Positions 47,850 to 56,811 of a stretch of DNA of 64,000 nt are shown here, in pieces; position 1 is the first letter of the stretch; every line of letters begins with the position of its first letter. The stretch is from Amycolatopsis balhimycina FH 1894 (GTDB lineage Bacteria; Actinomycetota; Actinomycetes; Mycobacteriales; Pseudonocardiaceae), in assembly GCF_000384295.1 (NCBI RefSeq), contig NZ_KB913037.1, forward strand, positions 1,841,975 to 1,905,974, written 5' to 3'. Made by a program: the position numbers and the translations under genes. A model generated the notes under the pieces. That model searched no databases. It had not been told where the DNA came from and saw nothing but the letters and a program-made list of their open reading frames with translations.

Positions 47850-49994
47850 TCATCCGGTGTTCATCCGGTGTCCGCGTTCGTGGTCGGGACCATAGATCTC
47901 GTGCTCCCACATCCATTCGACGATGCGCGCCACCGCCCGGTCGCGGTGGCGCCGGTAGGTGCTGAACGACAGGTGGAGCGCTTCGGCGATTCGCTCCTGA
48001 GTGGCGGCCGGCCGCAAGAACGTGCGGTCGGCGACCGCGTGCAGGTCGCCGTGGCGCTGGTCCGCGCGGAGCGTCTCGGCGGCCATGCCCAGCAGCTCAT
48101 GGAGCGCGTCGGCAGCCGGTTGCCCGTCGCGGGTGTGCCGCCGAACCACCTGGGAACGCAGCAGTGGGTTGCGCCGCAACTGGTCGGGGACATGCAGGTC
48201 GCGCAGGGCGGCTCGGACGGCGTCGGCGAACTCGGGCTGCGACAGTACGAGCTCAAGCGTGTGTTCTCCGGCTGAACGGGCGGGAGCACCGACCTCACGA
48301 GCCGCGGTGAGTTCCAGCCACTCCGGCACCCCGGTCCGGCGCCAGTCGTGGGCGAACACCACATAACGCGTGCCGCCGATGTCGTAGTCGGCGTCGCCCG
48401 CCCGCCAGAAGTCCAGATATTCCAGCGTCGGGCTCCACAACTCAGCGTCGGTGTACGTGCCCACCAACGACCACGCCACGCGGTCGCGGCCGAGGATGTC
48501 CAGCGCCTGCCAGGCCGCGAAAAGCGTCAAGGACGGTGATGAGTCGTGGTGGTGGGCGCCGTCGAGGAAGAACCGCCACGCCAGCACCTGCTCGCCCGCC
48601 CGCGACGGCCCGTGCCGCTGCGCGTACCGCCACATCGCGGCGGCCCCGGGATCTTCGGCGAGGTCGGCCTCGGTGGCGTCGTGCAGTTCCAGACACGCAC
48701 CATAACCCTGCGGCTCACCCCGAGCCCCGCGGAAGACCCGGAACGCGGACGGCTGCCGTCGCATCCAGTACGCCACCAGCTCCGCCTGTTCGCGGCCCTG
48801 CAACGCAGCGGTCATCTCGATCACCGCCGCCCGGTCGCCGTCCCGCAGTTGGTCGATGTGCTCCTTGACCGGCCGCGCGGTGGCCACATGGACGGCGAGC
48901 CTTATCCGGGGGCACGCCAGAAAGATCGCGTCCGTCATCAGCCGCTGTTTCTCTCGCTCGTCACCGGCCGAGCGGATGCGTGTGTGTACATGTGCCCGCA
49001 CCGTATGGTGCAACTCGGCGTAACGATCCGGATCGCGCCAGCGCAGATCGGCGTCCAGGGCATCGCGGGCCAGGTCGTGCGGGAACAGTCCATAGGGCCC
49101 TTCCTCGACGAAGGACTGCGTGCGCAACCAGGCGAAGAGTTCGCCGGCCTCGGCCGCTGAACCGCCGAGCACCGCCCGCAGCAGGTCCTCGGTGATGTGG
49201 GCGTGTGCACACACTTCCAGCGCCATGCGGTGCCGGGGCCCGGGTGCTTCCTCGATCGCGTGCGTGAGCAGCACTCGCACGAGGTCGGGTACGTCGCTCA
49301 GGCTGCGCGGCACGGCGGTCGCCGGGTCGCCGCCGGCAGCCGCACGCCGGCGGGCGGAGTCGACGAGCATCGACAGCGTCAGCGGGTGTCCGTAGCTGAT
49401 CGAGAGGAGCTGCTCGTGCAGCGCCTCCGGGATGTCCTGCGCCGCGAGGTACGCCCGCCCGTCCTGCGGTGGGAGGTTGCGCAGGGACACCACCCGCAAC
49501 AGCTCGCGCCATGCCGGGTCGGCCAGCCACGACGGCGCAGGGGGTTGGCGACCGGCGATCACCACCACCGCGTCGCCGGGCAGCGCGGGAAGAAACTCTT
49601 CCCGCACCCAATTGTCGAGGGGAGCGAGCAACTCGTAGGTGTCGAGCAGCACGACCGGCCGGGACACATCGGCCAGTGAGGCCAGCGGATCGTCGCTGCT
49701 CTCACTGAGGACAGCCGCCAGCGCACCGAGCAGCGCGCTGGAGTCGGGTGGCACGTCACGGCCGTCGACCCGGATCGGCGTCGCGCCGTCCGCCGCCGCC
49801 ACGTCCGTCAGAACGTCCAGCACCGAGCTCTTGCCGACTCCGCCCGGTCCGTGCAGGAAGAGCACACTGGCCGGACCGTCCGGCGCCAGCACGGCGGAGC
49901 GGAACAGCTCGATTTCGCCGGCGCGGCCCGAGAAGGTGCGCCTCCTCGTCTCACGCAGCCGCGTGCCGAGCAACGGTGCCTTGAGCCTGGCCAT
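47850..49994 (-). CDS. STAND-type ATPase regulator with C-terminal HTH
   Basis: A 714-residue protein. ATPase: Walker A LFLHGPGGVGKSSVLDVL (residues ~45-60), Walker B RPVVLLDTYELLAPLD, DAVVVIAGRQPPAPSW, and GHPLTLSMLVDSA near the end of the NTPase. The central ~350 residues are helical. The C-terminus ends TQERIAEALHLSFSTYRRHR, then DRAVARIVEWMWEHEIYG, a sigma-r4/LuxR-like DNA-binding helix-turn-helix. It thus pairs an ATP switch with DNA binding, like the LuxR-family LAL regulators but with a shorter sensor part. It may control the monooxygenase gene 66 bp downstream or the divergent MarR. Confidence 0.85.
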   Translation of the reverse strand: MARLKAPLLGTRLRETRRRTFSGRAGEIELFRSAVLAPDGPASVLFLHGPGGVGKSSVLDVLTDVAAADGATPIRVDGRDVPPDSSALLGALAAVLSESSDDPLASLADVSRPVVLLDTYELLAPLDNWVREEFLPALPGDAVVVIAGRQPPAPSWLADPAWRELLRVVSLRNLPPQDGRAYLAAQDIPEALHEQLLSISYGHPLTLSMLVDSARRRAAAGGDPATAVPRSLSDVPDLVRVLLTHAIEEAPGPRHRMALEVCAHAHITEDLLRAVLGGSAAEAGELFAWLRTQSFVEEGPYGLFPHDLARDALDADLRWRDPDRYAELHHTVRAHVHTRIRSAGDEREKQRLMTDAIFLACPRIRLAVHVATARPVKEHIDQLRDGDRAAVIEMTAALQGREQAELVAYWMRRQPSAFRVFRGARGEPQGYGACLELHDATEADLAEDPGAAAMWRYAQRHGPSRAGEQVLAWRFFLDGAHHHDSSPSLTLFAAWQALDILGRDRVAWSLVGTYTDAELWSPTLEYLDFWRAGDADYDIGGTRYVVFAHDWRRTGVPEWLELTAAREVGAPARSAGEHTLELVLSQPEFADAVRAALRDLHVPDQLRRNPLLRSQVVRRHTRDGQPAADALHELLGMAAETLRADQRHGDLHAVADRTFLRPAATQERIAEALHLSFSTYRRHRDRAVARIVEWMWEHEIYGPDHERGHRMNTG

Positions 49995-50044
49995 GAATCG
50001 ACCGTACCAACCGCCGCGCCACGGCCGCCCACCTATGTTACCGC

Positions 50045-50066
50045 TAATCTAAATTATGTTAATCTA
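50045..50066. promoter_or_regulatory. Direct repeats TAATCTA between the STAND and MarR genes
   Basis: TAATCTA occurs at 50045-50051 and 50060-50066, 15 bp apart, in an AT-rich island between the divergent STAND ATPase and MarR genes. It probably marks the promoter and a regulator site. The spacing is about 1.5 helical turns. Confidence 0.4.
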
Positions 50067-50129
50067 CTTGCTGCTGAGTCAGCCTCGGGTATCGAGTCCG
50101 TGGTGATCGTCGGCGAGGGAAGGGAAGCG

Positions 50130-50582
50130 ATGGGGCTGCGGCGGGTGTTCGACGACCTGGTCCGCTTCGAGACGGTCCTGTGGAACACCGTGGACGTCCG
50201 GCTCAAGCAGGAGTGCGGGGTGCCGCTGGGCAACCTCAACGTGATGATGACCATCGCGGCCACACCCGGGTGCCGGGTTCAGGACATCGCCGCCGCGCTG
50301 GAGATCACGGTCGGCGGGACCAGTCAGGCAGTGGACCGCCTCGAAAAGCTCGGCCACTGCGTCCGCCGCCCGAACCCCGCCGACCGCCGGTCCTCCGTCA
50401 TCGAGCTCACCGCCGCGGGGCAGGAGGTGCTGAAGAGGGCCGGGACGGTCTTCGACCGGGAACTCGAGAAGTTCCTACGCGTGCCACTGTCGGTTGACGC
50501 CCTCGACTCTCTCGGCGTCGCGCTCGCCACGCTTCGCGCCGCCGCGTCCGGCGAACCGGATTCCGGCGCAGAACTCCGCTGA
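50130..50582 (+). CDS. MarR-family transcriptional regulator
   Basis: A 150-residue repressor. ATG 50130 (MGLRRVFDDLVRFETVLWNT) has GAGGGAAGGGA upstream. The winged HTH is VQDIAAALEITVGGTSQAVD, then RLEKLGHCVRRPNPADRRSS and IELTAAGQEVLKRA; the flanking helices form the dimer interface. MarR proteins release DNA on binding phenolics or oxidants. Divergent from the STAND ATPase gene and convergent with the Lrp gene. Its wing is closely similar to the MarR remnant at 41974. Confidence 0.9.
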   Translation: MGLRRVFDDLVRFETVLWNTVDVRLKQECGVPLGNLNVMMTIAATPGCRVQDIAAALEITVGGTSQAVDRLEKLGHCVRRPNPADRRSSVIELTAAGQEVLKRAGTVFDRELEKFLRVPLSVDALDSLGVALATLRAAASGEPDSGAELR

Positions 50583-50614
50583 ACCGGCGGCGGACCGTCC
50601 ACCCCGACGTGACG

Positions 50615-51616
50615 TCATGGCTTGACTGGGCCGCTGGTGCGCAGCGCTCCGGCGACGACCAGTGATGCGGCCTGCTTGAGCTTGCGGGTGGTAAGGCTGA
50701 TCTCGTAACCGGCGACCCCGGGCAGTGCGGCGATCGTCGTGGTCAAGTGGCGATAGAGGTCGTGATCGTCGCGGCAGACGAGGACGGCGACGACGTTGTG
50801 CCGACCGGTCGTCGCGGCCGTGAACACCACCTGCGGGTCGGCGGCCAGTGCCGTCCCCAATTCGTCGATGTACGCGGGCGTGACCGACAGCCACAGCACA
50901 GCCTGCGTGGTGAACCCGAGCTGCTCCGGGAGTACGTCGACGTCGAACACCAGGGTCCCTGCTCGTTCGAGGACACCGATGCGGTGGACGACCCGGTCCT
51001 GGCTCCACCCGGTCGCCGCCGCCAGCGTCGCGTAGCCCGCCCGGCCATCCTCAGCCAGCGCCGCCAGCAGCGGCGCGTCTTCCGGCCCTGGAAAGATCAC
51101 CGCTCCGGTGCGCGGACGCCGGGTGGCCTCCAGCGCGCTGCGTTGCTCCTCGTCGAGGCCGTCGGGGAAACCGGTCCAGTCGTCGGATGCGCCGGGAGTG
51201 CCGTACCGGTGGAACGCCAGGTGCACCGAGACGTCGAGGACGGCAGTCGCTCGCGGCAGTCGCTCGAGCAGCAGATCGTTGCCGGACCCTGACGCAGGCG
51301 AGTGGATGAGGCACACAATCTCCGCGCCCCCTGCCGAAAGATGCACGAACTGGGCTTCGGGGTAACGGGCGATGGATTCGGCGACGGACACGATCCGGCT
51401 GGGCAGGCACCGGATCCGCGCGAAGAATGCCCGGCTTCCTCCGTCGACCGCCGGCGTTCGGCCGATCACCCGGATCACGCCGTTTTCGCGTAGCTTTCGG
51501 TAACGGCGGCCGACGGTCTGTTCAGAGACGCCCACTACCTGCGCCACCACCGAGAACGGCGCACGAGGTGAACACTGCAGGGCGTGGATTACCTGGCGAT
51601 CTATCCGGTCGATCAC
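50615..51616 (-). CDS. Double-length Lrp/AsnC-family regulator
   Basis: A 333-residue protein with two Lrp modules. Module 1: HTH DRIDRQVIHALQCSPRAPFS and VVGVSEQTVGRRYRKLRENG, then a RAM domain (ARIRCLPSRIVSVAESIARY, EIVCLIHS). Module 2: HTH ALAEDGRAGYATLAAATGWS and QDRVVHRIGVLERAGTL, then RAM QAVLWLSVTPAYIDELGTAL, VAVLVCRDDHDLYRHL. Tandem Lrp proteins of this size are known in actinobacteria and would bind DNA as an internally asymmetric dimer. Possible target: the monooxygenase genes next to it. Confidence 0.9.
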   Translation of the reverse strand: MIDRIDRQVIHALQCSPRAPFSVVAQVVGVSEQTVGRRYRKLRENGVIRVIGRTPAVDGGSRAFFARIRCLPSRIVSVAESIARYPEAQFVHLSAGGAEIVCLIHSPASGSGNDLLLERLPRATAVLDVSVHLAFHRYGTPGASDDWTGFPDGLDEEQRSALEATRRPRTGAVIFPGPEDAPLLAALAEDGRAGYATLAAATGWSQDRVVHRIGVLERAGTLVFDVDVLPEQLGFTTQAVLWLSVTPAYIDELGTALAADPQVVFTAATTGRHNVVAVLVCRDDHDLYRHLTTTIAALPGVAGYEISLTTRKLKQAASLVVAGALRTSGPVKP

Positions 51617-51646
51617 GGAACGATTGTGCCGTACAAGGGCGATCGG

Positions 51647-52870
51647 TCATTGCGCGAGTGGGTTCTGGGCCATGCGTTGTTCGCCGATGCGTGCCGCGGA
51701 CCGCACGACGTCGAATCCATAGGAGAGCATGGACTGCTCGTAGCCGGCGAGCGCGCTCGGCAGCTCGCGGTGCCCGGCGGCGACTGCTGTGAGGGCTCGC
51801 CCCAGCAGTGCTCCGTCGCGCATGGCGACGTTGGCGCCACGACCGAGCGTAGGGGTCATGGCGTGGATGGCGTCCCCCAGGAGTGTGACGTTGGTGGGCT
51901 CGTCCAGCCCGTGCGGAACGCTGGTGGACATCCGGACCGAAAAGAACGACTCGGGATCAGCCACATCGAAGAGCTCCGTGACGGTCTGGGGCCAGTCGCG
52001 GACGGTGTAGGCGGCGAGACCACGGAGGTCGTGGCGGGAACGAGCAGTCGCTGCCTCGGCGAGCCGAGGGAAGTGTTCATGTCGGCCGCCGACGATGCAC
52101 ACGAGGTAGTCCTCGCGCGGGATCATCGCCATCCCGGGGGTGAGCTCGGCCGCGGCCTGGCCGGGCGGTTGGGGGAAGCGGACCGGGCCCAGGCCGAGGA
52201 AGACCTTCCGCGAGTCGGCGGCAATGGTGAAGATATCGGTCAACACCGGGTCCGGAACGAGCGGCTCTGCGGCCTTCAACGGCAAGCGCCCGTAGATCGC
52301 GGTGATGCCGGCGTCGACCGCGTCGTGGCCGGGCGCGCGTTGGCGGCGGACGGCGGAGCGGATCCCGTCGGCGCCCACAAGGACGTCCCCGCGAGCGGAC
52401 GTGCCGTCGGCGAAGTACGCGGTGACTCCCTTTCCGTCGTTTTCGTAATGCGTGAGCGCCTTGTCGTAGTGCACGGCGTCCTCGACATCGTGGAGAAGGA
52501 TTTGCCGGAGCGTCGCGCGGTCGACGTTGGCGTGTCCGACCGGGACCGGGTGGTGGGGCCACGTCGCCGGATCGTGCTCGTCGACAGTGGGGAGGCGCTT
52601 GATGACGGAGAGGTCGGTGTCGAGGATCGTCGTGAAGGGCTCGGTGCGTTGCGCTGTGGCGTCAAACACGGCCCGGTGCGCCGGCGGGAGTACTTCGGCG
52701 ACAGTGTTCAGCGCGTCGGCGTCGAGGTGTAGCCGGTAGCCTTGTGGACGGTCCCATGGGCTCGAGTCGCGCTCGAACAGCGAGACGTCGATGCTGTGGC
52801 CGCGGAGCGACTGTGCGAGCGTCAGCCCGCCGAGTCCTGCGCCGGCGATGAGGACTTTGAGGGTGTTCAC
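51647..52870 (-). CDS. FAD-dependent monooxygenase (PHBH fold)
   Basis: A 407-residue flavoprotein monooxygenase. GTG 52870 (VNTLKVLIAGAGLGGLTLAQ) has AAGGAA upstream and overlaps the stop of the preceding gene by 4 nt (GTGA). FAD motif IAGAGLGGLT, second motif DVLVGADGIRSAVRRQ (DG motif), and VTLLGDAIHAMTPTLGRGAN (GD motif). It belongs to the aromatic-ring or polyketide hydroxylase group. Translational coupling with a second flavin monooxygenase suggests both act on one compound. Confidence 0.9.
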   Translation of the reverse strand: MNTLKVLIAGAGLGGLTLAQSLRGHSIDVSLFERDSSPWDRPQGYRLHLDADALNTVAEVLPPAHRAVFDATAQRTEPFTTILDTDLSVIKRLPTVDEHDPATWPHHPVPVGHANVDRATLRQILLHDVEDAVHYDKALTHYENDGKGVTAYFADGTSARGDVLVGADGIRSAVRRQRAPGHDAVDAGITAIYGRLPLKAAEPLVPDPVLTDIFTIAADSRKVFLGLGPVRFPQPPGQAAAELTPGMAMIPREDYLVCIVGGRHEHFPRLAEAATARSRHDLRGLAAYTVRDWPQTVTELFDVADPESFFSVRMSTSVPHGLDEPTNVTLLGDAIHAMTPTLGRGANVAMRDGALLGRALTAVAAGHRELPSALAGYEQSMLSYGFDVVRSAARIGEQRMAQNPLAQ

Positions 52871-54498
52871 GATGGGTTCCTTGTCTGTCGGTTTGACGTC
52901 GCTTGGGTCCAGCACGCAACGGCTGATCGCAGGGTTTCCGGAGTGGGATGGCGGGGCCAACCGTCGGCCAGATGGCCGTCGGGCCGGACCAGGCCGAGCG
53001 TCAGTCCTGCCCACTTCTTCGCGGTGGCTGCCGGGACGACCGTGGCAGCGGGCGCTGTGGAGACCGGGACTTCCGGCACGGGGCCGCCGAAGGCGGCGAG
53101 GACGAATCGATCCGGAGCAAGCAGGGCGTGCAGTGAAGAGTGCTCTGTGGACAGGTCGGGGACGCGGTGCCCGGCGAGCGGGTGAGCACCTCCGGGCGGT
53201 GGATAGTGGACGTCCAGCCCGGAGAGCCACCCCGCGATTCCGCCGGCTGCGTCGCCACCTTGGGCGATCAGGTCGCCCAGCAGACGCCGCAAGGCGGCAC
53301 CGGCAGGGCTGAACGTCATCGAGATCGCGGCCTGCGCGAGCGTGTTGTCAGCGAGCCGGCGGGCAATCGGCAGCCGTTCGGCCTGATAGCTCTGCGCTCC
53401 GGTGACCACGCGTGTCGGCGCCCAGCCGTGAATCTCGGCAGCGAGCTTCCACGCGAGGTTCGCGGCGTCCTGGATGCCGACGTTCATACCCTGTCCCCCG
53501 GCCGGCAGGTGGATGTGTGCCGCATCGCCCACGAGAAGTACCCGCCCCAGGCGGTTCCGCTCGACATGCCGGGTGACGTCGGTGTTGCGGGACGACCAAA
53601 TTACCTTCCGCAAGCCCCAGTCGGTCCCCGCGATAGCCGTCATCAGCTCGCGCAGCTCGCCCCTTGCCAACGGCCGGGCGCGGCGCTCGCGCACGGCGAC
53701 CGGGTCGAGTCCGGTGTCTCGGGCCGCGCAACCGAAGACGCGGAAGCCGCCGCTGGGTAGGGGAAGTGCATTGAGCGACCCCGTTGCCGCGTTCCAGAGG
53801 TGGGGGTGAGCCGGCGGAGCGTCGAGTTCGACATCGGCGATGAAGCCGCACAACGTGGGCTCGGTGCCGGGGAACCCGATGCCCAGTGCGCGCCGGACCG
53901 TGCTCCGCGCTCCATCGGCACCCACCACCCATTGCGCGGTGCGGGCGTGCGCGCCGCCGGGGCCGCCGCAGCTGAGCCGGACCGCGTCGCCTTCCCCAGC
54001 GATGTGGTCGACACGCACGCCACGGCTCACCGGCACTCCGCGCGCGGCGAGATGGGCGGCGAGCATGGCTTCGGTGTCGGCCTGCGGGAGCATGAGAACG
54101 AACGGAAACGGCGTATCGAGATTCCGGTAGTCCAGCAGCTCGGGCAAGAGCCCGAAATGTGTGGCAGGCAACGGCGTCCCGGCCGCGACCATCCGATCCG
54201 CCAAGCTGATGGAGCCGGACCGTACGGAGCGCAGCACTTCGAGCGTGCGGGGGTGGACCGTGGTGGCCTTGGACCGGTCGCTCGGCCGCTCGGTCTGCTC
54301 GAGCACGTCGACCGCGATACCGGCCGCGTCGAGTAGCGCGGCCGTGGCCATGCCGACCGGTCCGGCGCCGACGACGGTGACTGTCGGCGTGGTCGGGTTA
54401 CTAATCCGGCCAAAAGTAGGCCGACCCCTGTCCGGCACGTAACCGTTGCTACGAAGCCATTCGGCCGTGACTGTGGTCGGATTAGTAACGATCGGCAC
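52867..54498 (-). CDS. FAD-dependent aromatic hydroxylase (PheA/TfdB type)
   Basis: A 543-residue monooxygenase with a C-terminal thioredoxin-like extension. FAD motif VTVVGAGPVGMATAALLDAA, DG motif AQWVVGADGARSTVRRALGI, GD motif LLVGDAAHIHLPAGGQGMNV. The start is uncertain: GTG 54498 overlaps the cupin gene by 17 nt, and a TTG at 54543 extends it; neither has a clear ribosome-binding site. The first ~35 residues (VTAEWLRSNGYVPDRGRPTF) are unusual for the family and lie within a DNA inverted repeat. Coupled to the downstream monooxygenase by GTGA. Likely hydroxylates an aromatic intermediate using NAD(P)H. Confidence 0.85.
   Translation of the reverse strand: MPIVTNPTTVTAEWLRSNGYVPDRGRPTFGRISNPTTPTVTVVGAGPVGMATAALLDAAGIAVDVLEQTERPSDRSKATTVHPRTLEVLRSVRSGSISLADRMVAAGTPLPATHFGLLPELLDYRNLDTPFPFVLMLPQADTEAMLAAHLAARGVPVSRGVRVDHIAGEGDAVRLSCGGPGGAHARTAQWVVGADGARSTVRRALGIGFPGTEPTLCGFIADVELDAPPAHPHLWNAATGSLNALPLPSGGFRVFGCAARDTGLDPVAVRERRARPLARGELRELMTAIAGTDWGLRKVIWSSRNTDVTRHVERNRLGRVLLVGDAAHIHLPAGGQGMNVGIQDAANLAWKLAAEIHGWAPTRVVTGAQSYQAERLPIARRLADNTLAQAAISMTFSPAGAALRRLLGDLIAQGGDAAGGIAGWLSGLDVHYPPPGGAHPLAGHRVPDLSTEHSSLHALLAPDRFVLAAFGGPVPEVPVSTAPAATVVPAATAKKWAGLTLGLVRPDGHLADGWPRHPTPETLRSAVACWTQATSNRQTRNPS
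54397..54489. repeat. 12-bp perfect inverted repeat flanking the monooxygenase N-terminus
   Basis: GTTACTAATCCG at 54397-54408 is exactly complementary to CGGATTAGTAAC at 54478-54489, with 69 bp between. On the minus strand both arms lie within coding DNA and give similar protein pieces (TNPTTVT and SNPTTPTVT). Either a small insertion flanked by inverted ends or an operator overlapping the start; the segment between is atypical for the enzyme family. Confidence 0.45.
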
Positions 54499-54988
54499 AG
54501 TATCGTGCGGCACGCCCGGCTCCCGGGTAGAGCTCCGTGGCAAAGCGTTCCATCAGCTCTGCGAGGACATCGCGGTCGAGCCGAGCTGAGCCGCGGGTGA
54601 GCGCTTGCAGCTCACGGAAGTAGTCGATGTACTTTTGCGGGGAAACGGTGCACAGCATGAGCGATGGTTCGCCGGCCGGGTTGCCGAATCCGTGCGGAGT
54701 GCCGATCGGCGCGCTGAAGAATCCGCCTGCCGAGACGTCGGCCACGAGGTCGGCGCTGGCGAACCGGACTGTTCCTTGCACGACGTAGAACGTCTCATCG
54801 TGAGCGCGGTGGACGTGTTGTGGCGGTCCCGCCCAGTCGGCGGGCAGCCGGCACTCGAGTACCCCCAGGCGCCGGCCGACGACGCTGCCGTCCTCGAGCA
54901 CGCGGTTCACGACACCGCCTGCGGCGTGCAGGAGTTCCCCTTCTTCCGGCTGTACCAACCGCCGGGTGAACGGTGGTGGCATGGACAT
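54482..54988 (-). CDS. Cupin-domain protein (quercetin dioxygenase-like)
   Basis: A 168-residue cupin. ATG 54988 has AGGAG about 6 nt upstream and is preferred to GTG 54991 and ATG 54982. Metal ligands are PQHVHRAHDETFYVVQG (His, His, Glu) and, in motif 2, PIGTPHGFGNPAG (His). The C-terminal helices PQKYIDYFRELQALTRG complete a single-domain cupin. It precedes and overlaps the aromatic hydroxylase gene and probably shares its transcript, so it may open or bind an aromatic intermediate. Upstream, 54992-55232 shows no clear gene. Confidence 0.85.
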   Translation of the reverse strand: MSMPPPFTRRLVQPEEGELLHAAGGVVNRVLEDGSVVGRRLGVLECRLPADWAGPPQHVHRAHDETFYVVQGTVRFASADLVADVSAGGFFSAPIGTPHGFGNPAGEPSLMLCTVSPQKYIDYFRELQALTRGSARLDRDVLAELMERFATELYPGAGRAARYCADRY

Positions 54989-55232
54989 CACGGACTCCTG
55001 GATCGATGGTCTGTGGGCGTCGAAACGATCGCCGTGGCCTCATCATCGGCTCCGTGACCGCCCCTCGCCGCAAAGATCAACTCAACTACGGGATATCCGC
55101 CAACTTGTACCCTGGATACCCGAGATCCGTCCATGTGTGCTCGATTGAGACGTCAGATCTTCCATTGCGGGCACCGGGCACCGTTCGCCGTGCAGGCGAA
55201 GTGCTCGGGGGTTCGCGCCGAACGCGTCCGCG

Positions 55233-55569
55233 GTCCGGCGTGCGCTCTCGGCGTTCACCGGCGACGGGTTCGACGCCGCGATCGGCGGTTTCCTCGCCGG
55301 TCACCTGGCCGCGGCCAGAGCCAAGGCGGGTGTGCGGGCGCGGTCGACGGAAGCCGGTGCGGGGTACCCGCGACGGTGGGCAGCGGGCGCGGATGGTGAT
55401 GGCGTGTCTGGGCCACGGCAGCTGGGTCGCGTTGGATCAGGTCGAGATCGCCGAGGTGACCGATCTCGTCGTCCCCGCCGATGCGCTGTATGCGCAACGT
55501 GAGCACCCCGCCACCATCGCCAAAGCCATACGTCACAGGGGAAGAAACCCCAAGCGAGCCATCAAATAA
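55233..55569 (+). pseudogene. ISAs1-family transposase remnant
   Basis: Two frames give pieces of an ISAs1-type transposase: first RRALSAFTGDGFDAAIGGFL, then AGHLAAARAKA, and after a shift at about 55335 RRKPVRGTRDGGQRARMVMA, CLGHGSWVALDQVEIAEVTD and LVVPADALYAQREHPATIAK to TAA 55569. The DGK-VRG and DALxxQREH motifs are those of the family, but the catalytic core is incomplete and the N-terminus is missing. No terminal inverted repeats or target duplication were found. It marks a past insertion. Confidence 0.6.
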
Positions 55570-55751
55570 AGATCAGTTAGCAGCTCGAGCACGGTGCGGG
55601 TGGCCGGGTGGGGGTCGTCGAGCCACCAGACCAGTCGTACGGCGATCGGTTCGGCATCGCGTACCGGCCGGTAGACGATGCCGGGCCTGGGATATTGGTC
55701 AACGACGGACTGCGCGGTAACCCCCACGCAGCTGCCGGTGGCGATCAGGGA
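55533..55751 (-). pseudogene. LysR-family C-terminal remnant
   Basis: The minus-strand frame reads SLIATGSCVGVTAQSVVDQY, then PRPGIVYRPVRDAEPIAVRL and VWWLDDPHPATRTVLELLTD, the end of a LysR effector-binding domain (GxGxxxxP...V-x-R-P-V). Nothing upstream encodes the HTH, so only the last ~65 residues remain. It overlaps the transposase remnant by 37 bp on the opposite strand. Confidence 0.6.
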
Positions 55752-55752
55752 C

Positions 55753-56001
55753 CTACGGCTGTGGGCGACCGACGAACACGAGCACGACGGGCTTCGCGTC
55801 AGTAGTGGACGCGTCCTCGACCGCCTGCTGCGAATGCTGCACGGCCGGATCTGAAGCGGAGCGCCAAGCGGCTGAGAACCGCCATGTACCTACGGGCACG
55901 GACGCGGCGAGGGAAAGGGCGAGCGGACTGCCTCCGGCCGGGCCGCCGAACAGCCCGTTCAGGTAGCCCGCCGCGGCCAGCTCGTGAACGTCGCGGAACG
56001 G
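55753..56001 (-). other. Unrecognised coding-like fragment
   Basis: A minus-strand frame without start codon reads FRDVHELAAAGYLNGLFGGP, then AGGSPLALSLAASVPVGTWR and FSAAWRSASDPAVQHSQQAV to TAG 55753; it is preceded by an in-frame TAG. The composition is protein-like but I recognise no family. Probably another remnant of the same decayed stretch, or chance. The plus strand here shows nothing. Confidence 0.25.
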
Positions 56002-56050
56002 CTACGCGAGGTACCAGGGCCGGCTCCGGAAGCTACGAGTTCCGGGCCGG

Positions 56051-56779
56051 TCAGGACAGCGACGCGGCTGCCCCGGCCAGCAGCCAGTCGAGGCCGAGCT
56101 CGAAGCTCGCCTCGGGATCGTCGTCGTACAGCAGCTCGGAGACACCGGTGCCGGCGAGATGGGGAAGCTCGCCTGCCTCGATCCGGGTCTGGACGTACTC
56201 CGTGGTGACCTTGCGGCGTGCGGCGTTCACCTCGTCCGCGGCCCGGCGGCGGATCCCCCCGGACAGCTGGGCCTGCACATGGCCGAACGTGAAGGTGTCG
56301 ACCGCGAGAACGAGCGCCCGGCGCACGGCGCCGTCGGCGTCGAGCCCGCGGACCGCGGCCGCGGATTCGTCCAGGCGCTTGAGCGAGGCCGGGCCGACGG
56401 GGCATCCGGTGTCCCGCGTGGCCAGCAGCCAGGGATGGCGCAGGGCGGCAGCCCGGTTGTACCGGGCGAGCATCCGCAGGGCCTCGCGCCAGTCGGCGGG
56501 GACATCGCCCACGAGCGTTTCCTCGACCGCGGCGTCGTGCATCAGGTCGAGCAGGTCGTCCTTGCCGCCGATGTGGGAGTAGAGGCTCATCGGGCGGGCC
56601 TGCAGTTCACCGGCGATCCGGCGGATGGAGACGGCGTCGAGGCCTTCGTCATCGGCGACGGCCATCGCCGCCCGGACGATCCGCTCGCGGGTCAGCGGCC
56701 GAGGCTTCGACGCGTGCGTGGACTCGCGAACCCAGAGTGGCTCGCTTCGAGGCTGGGCAGGGCGACGCGATGCGGGCAC
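56051..56779 (-). CDS. TetR-family transcriptional regulator
   Basis: A 242-residue TetR repressor with TetR_C-type effector domain. HTH: REKIVRAAMAV-like RERIVRAAMAVADDEGLDAV, then SIRRIAGELQARPMSLYSHI and GGKDDLLDLMHDAAVE. The C-terminal helices VDTFTFGHVQAQLSGGIRRR and ELLYDDDPEASFELGLDWLL bind the ligand. The start ATG at 56779 lies 105 bp from a divergent gene at 56885; between them two 14-bp tandem sequences contain TACgGTGTA and TACgCTGTA dyads 20 bp apart, probably its operators. Confidence 0.9.
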   Translation of the reverse strand: MPASRRPAQPRSEPLWVRESTHASKPRPLTRERIVRAAMAVADDEGLDAVSIRRIAGELQARPMSLYSHIGGKDDLLDLMHDAAVEETLVGDVPADWREALRMLARYNRAAALRHPWLLATRDTGCPVGPASLKRLDESAAAVRGLDADGAVRRALVLAVDTFTFGHVQAQLSGGIRRRAADEVNAARRKVTTEYVQTRIEAGELPHLAGTGVSELLYDDDPEASFELGLDWLLAGAAASLS

Positions 56780-56811
56780 GGGGTGAGTCTAGCGGAGTCA
56801 CGACGGTCTGG

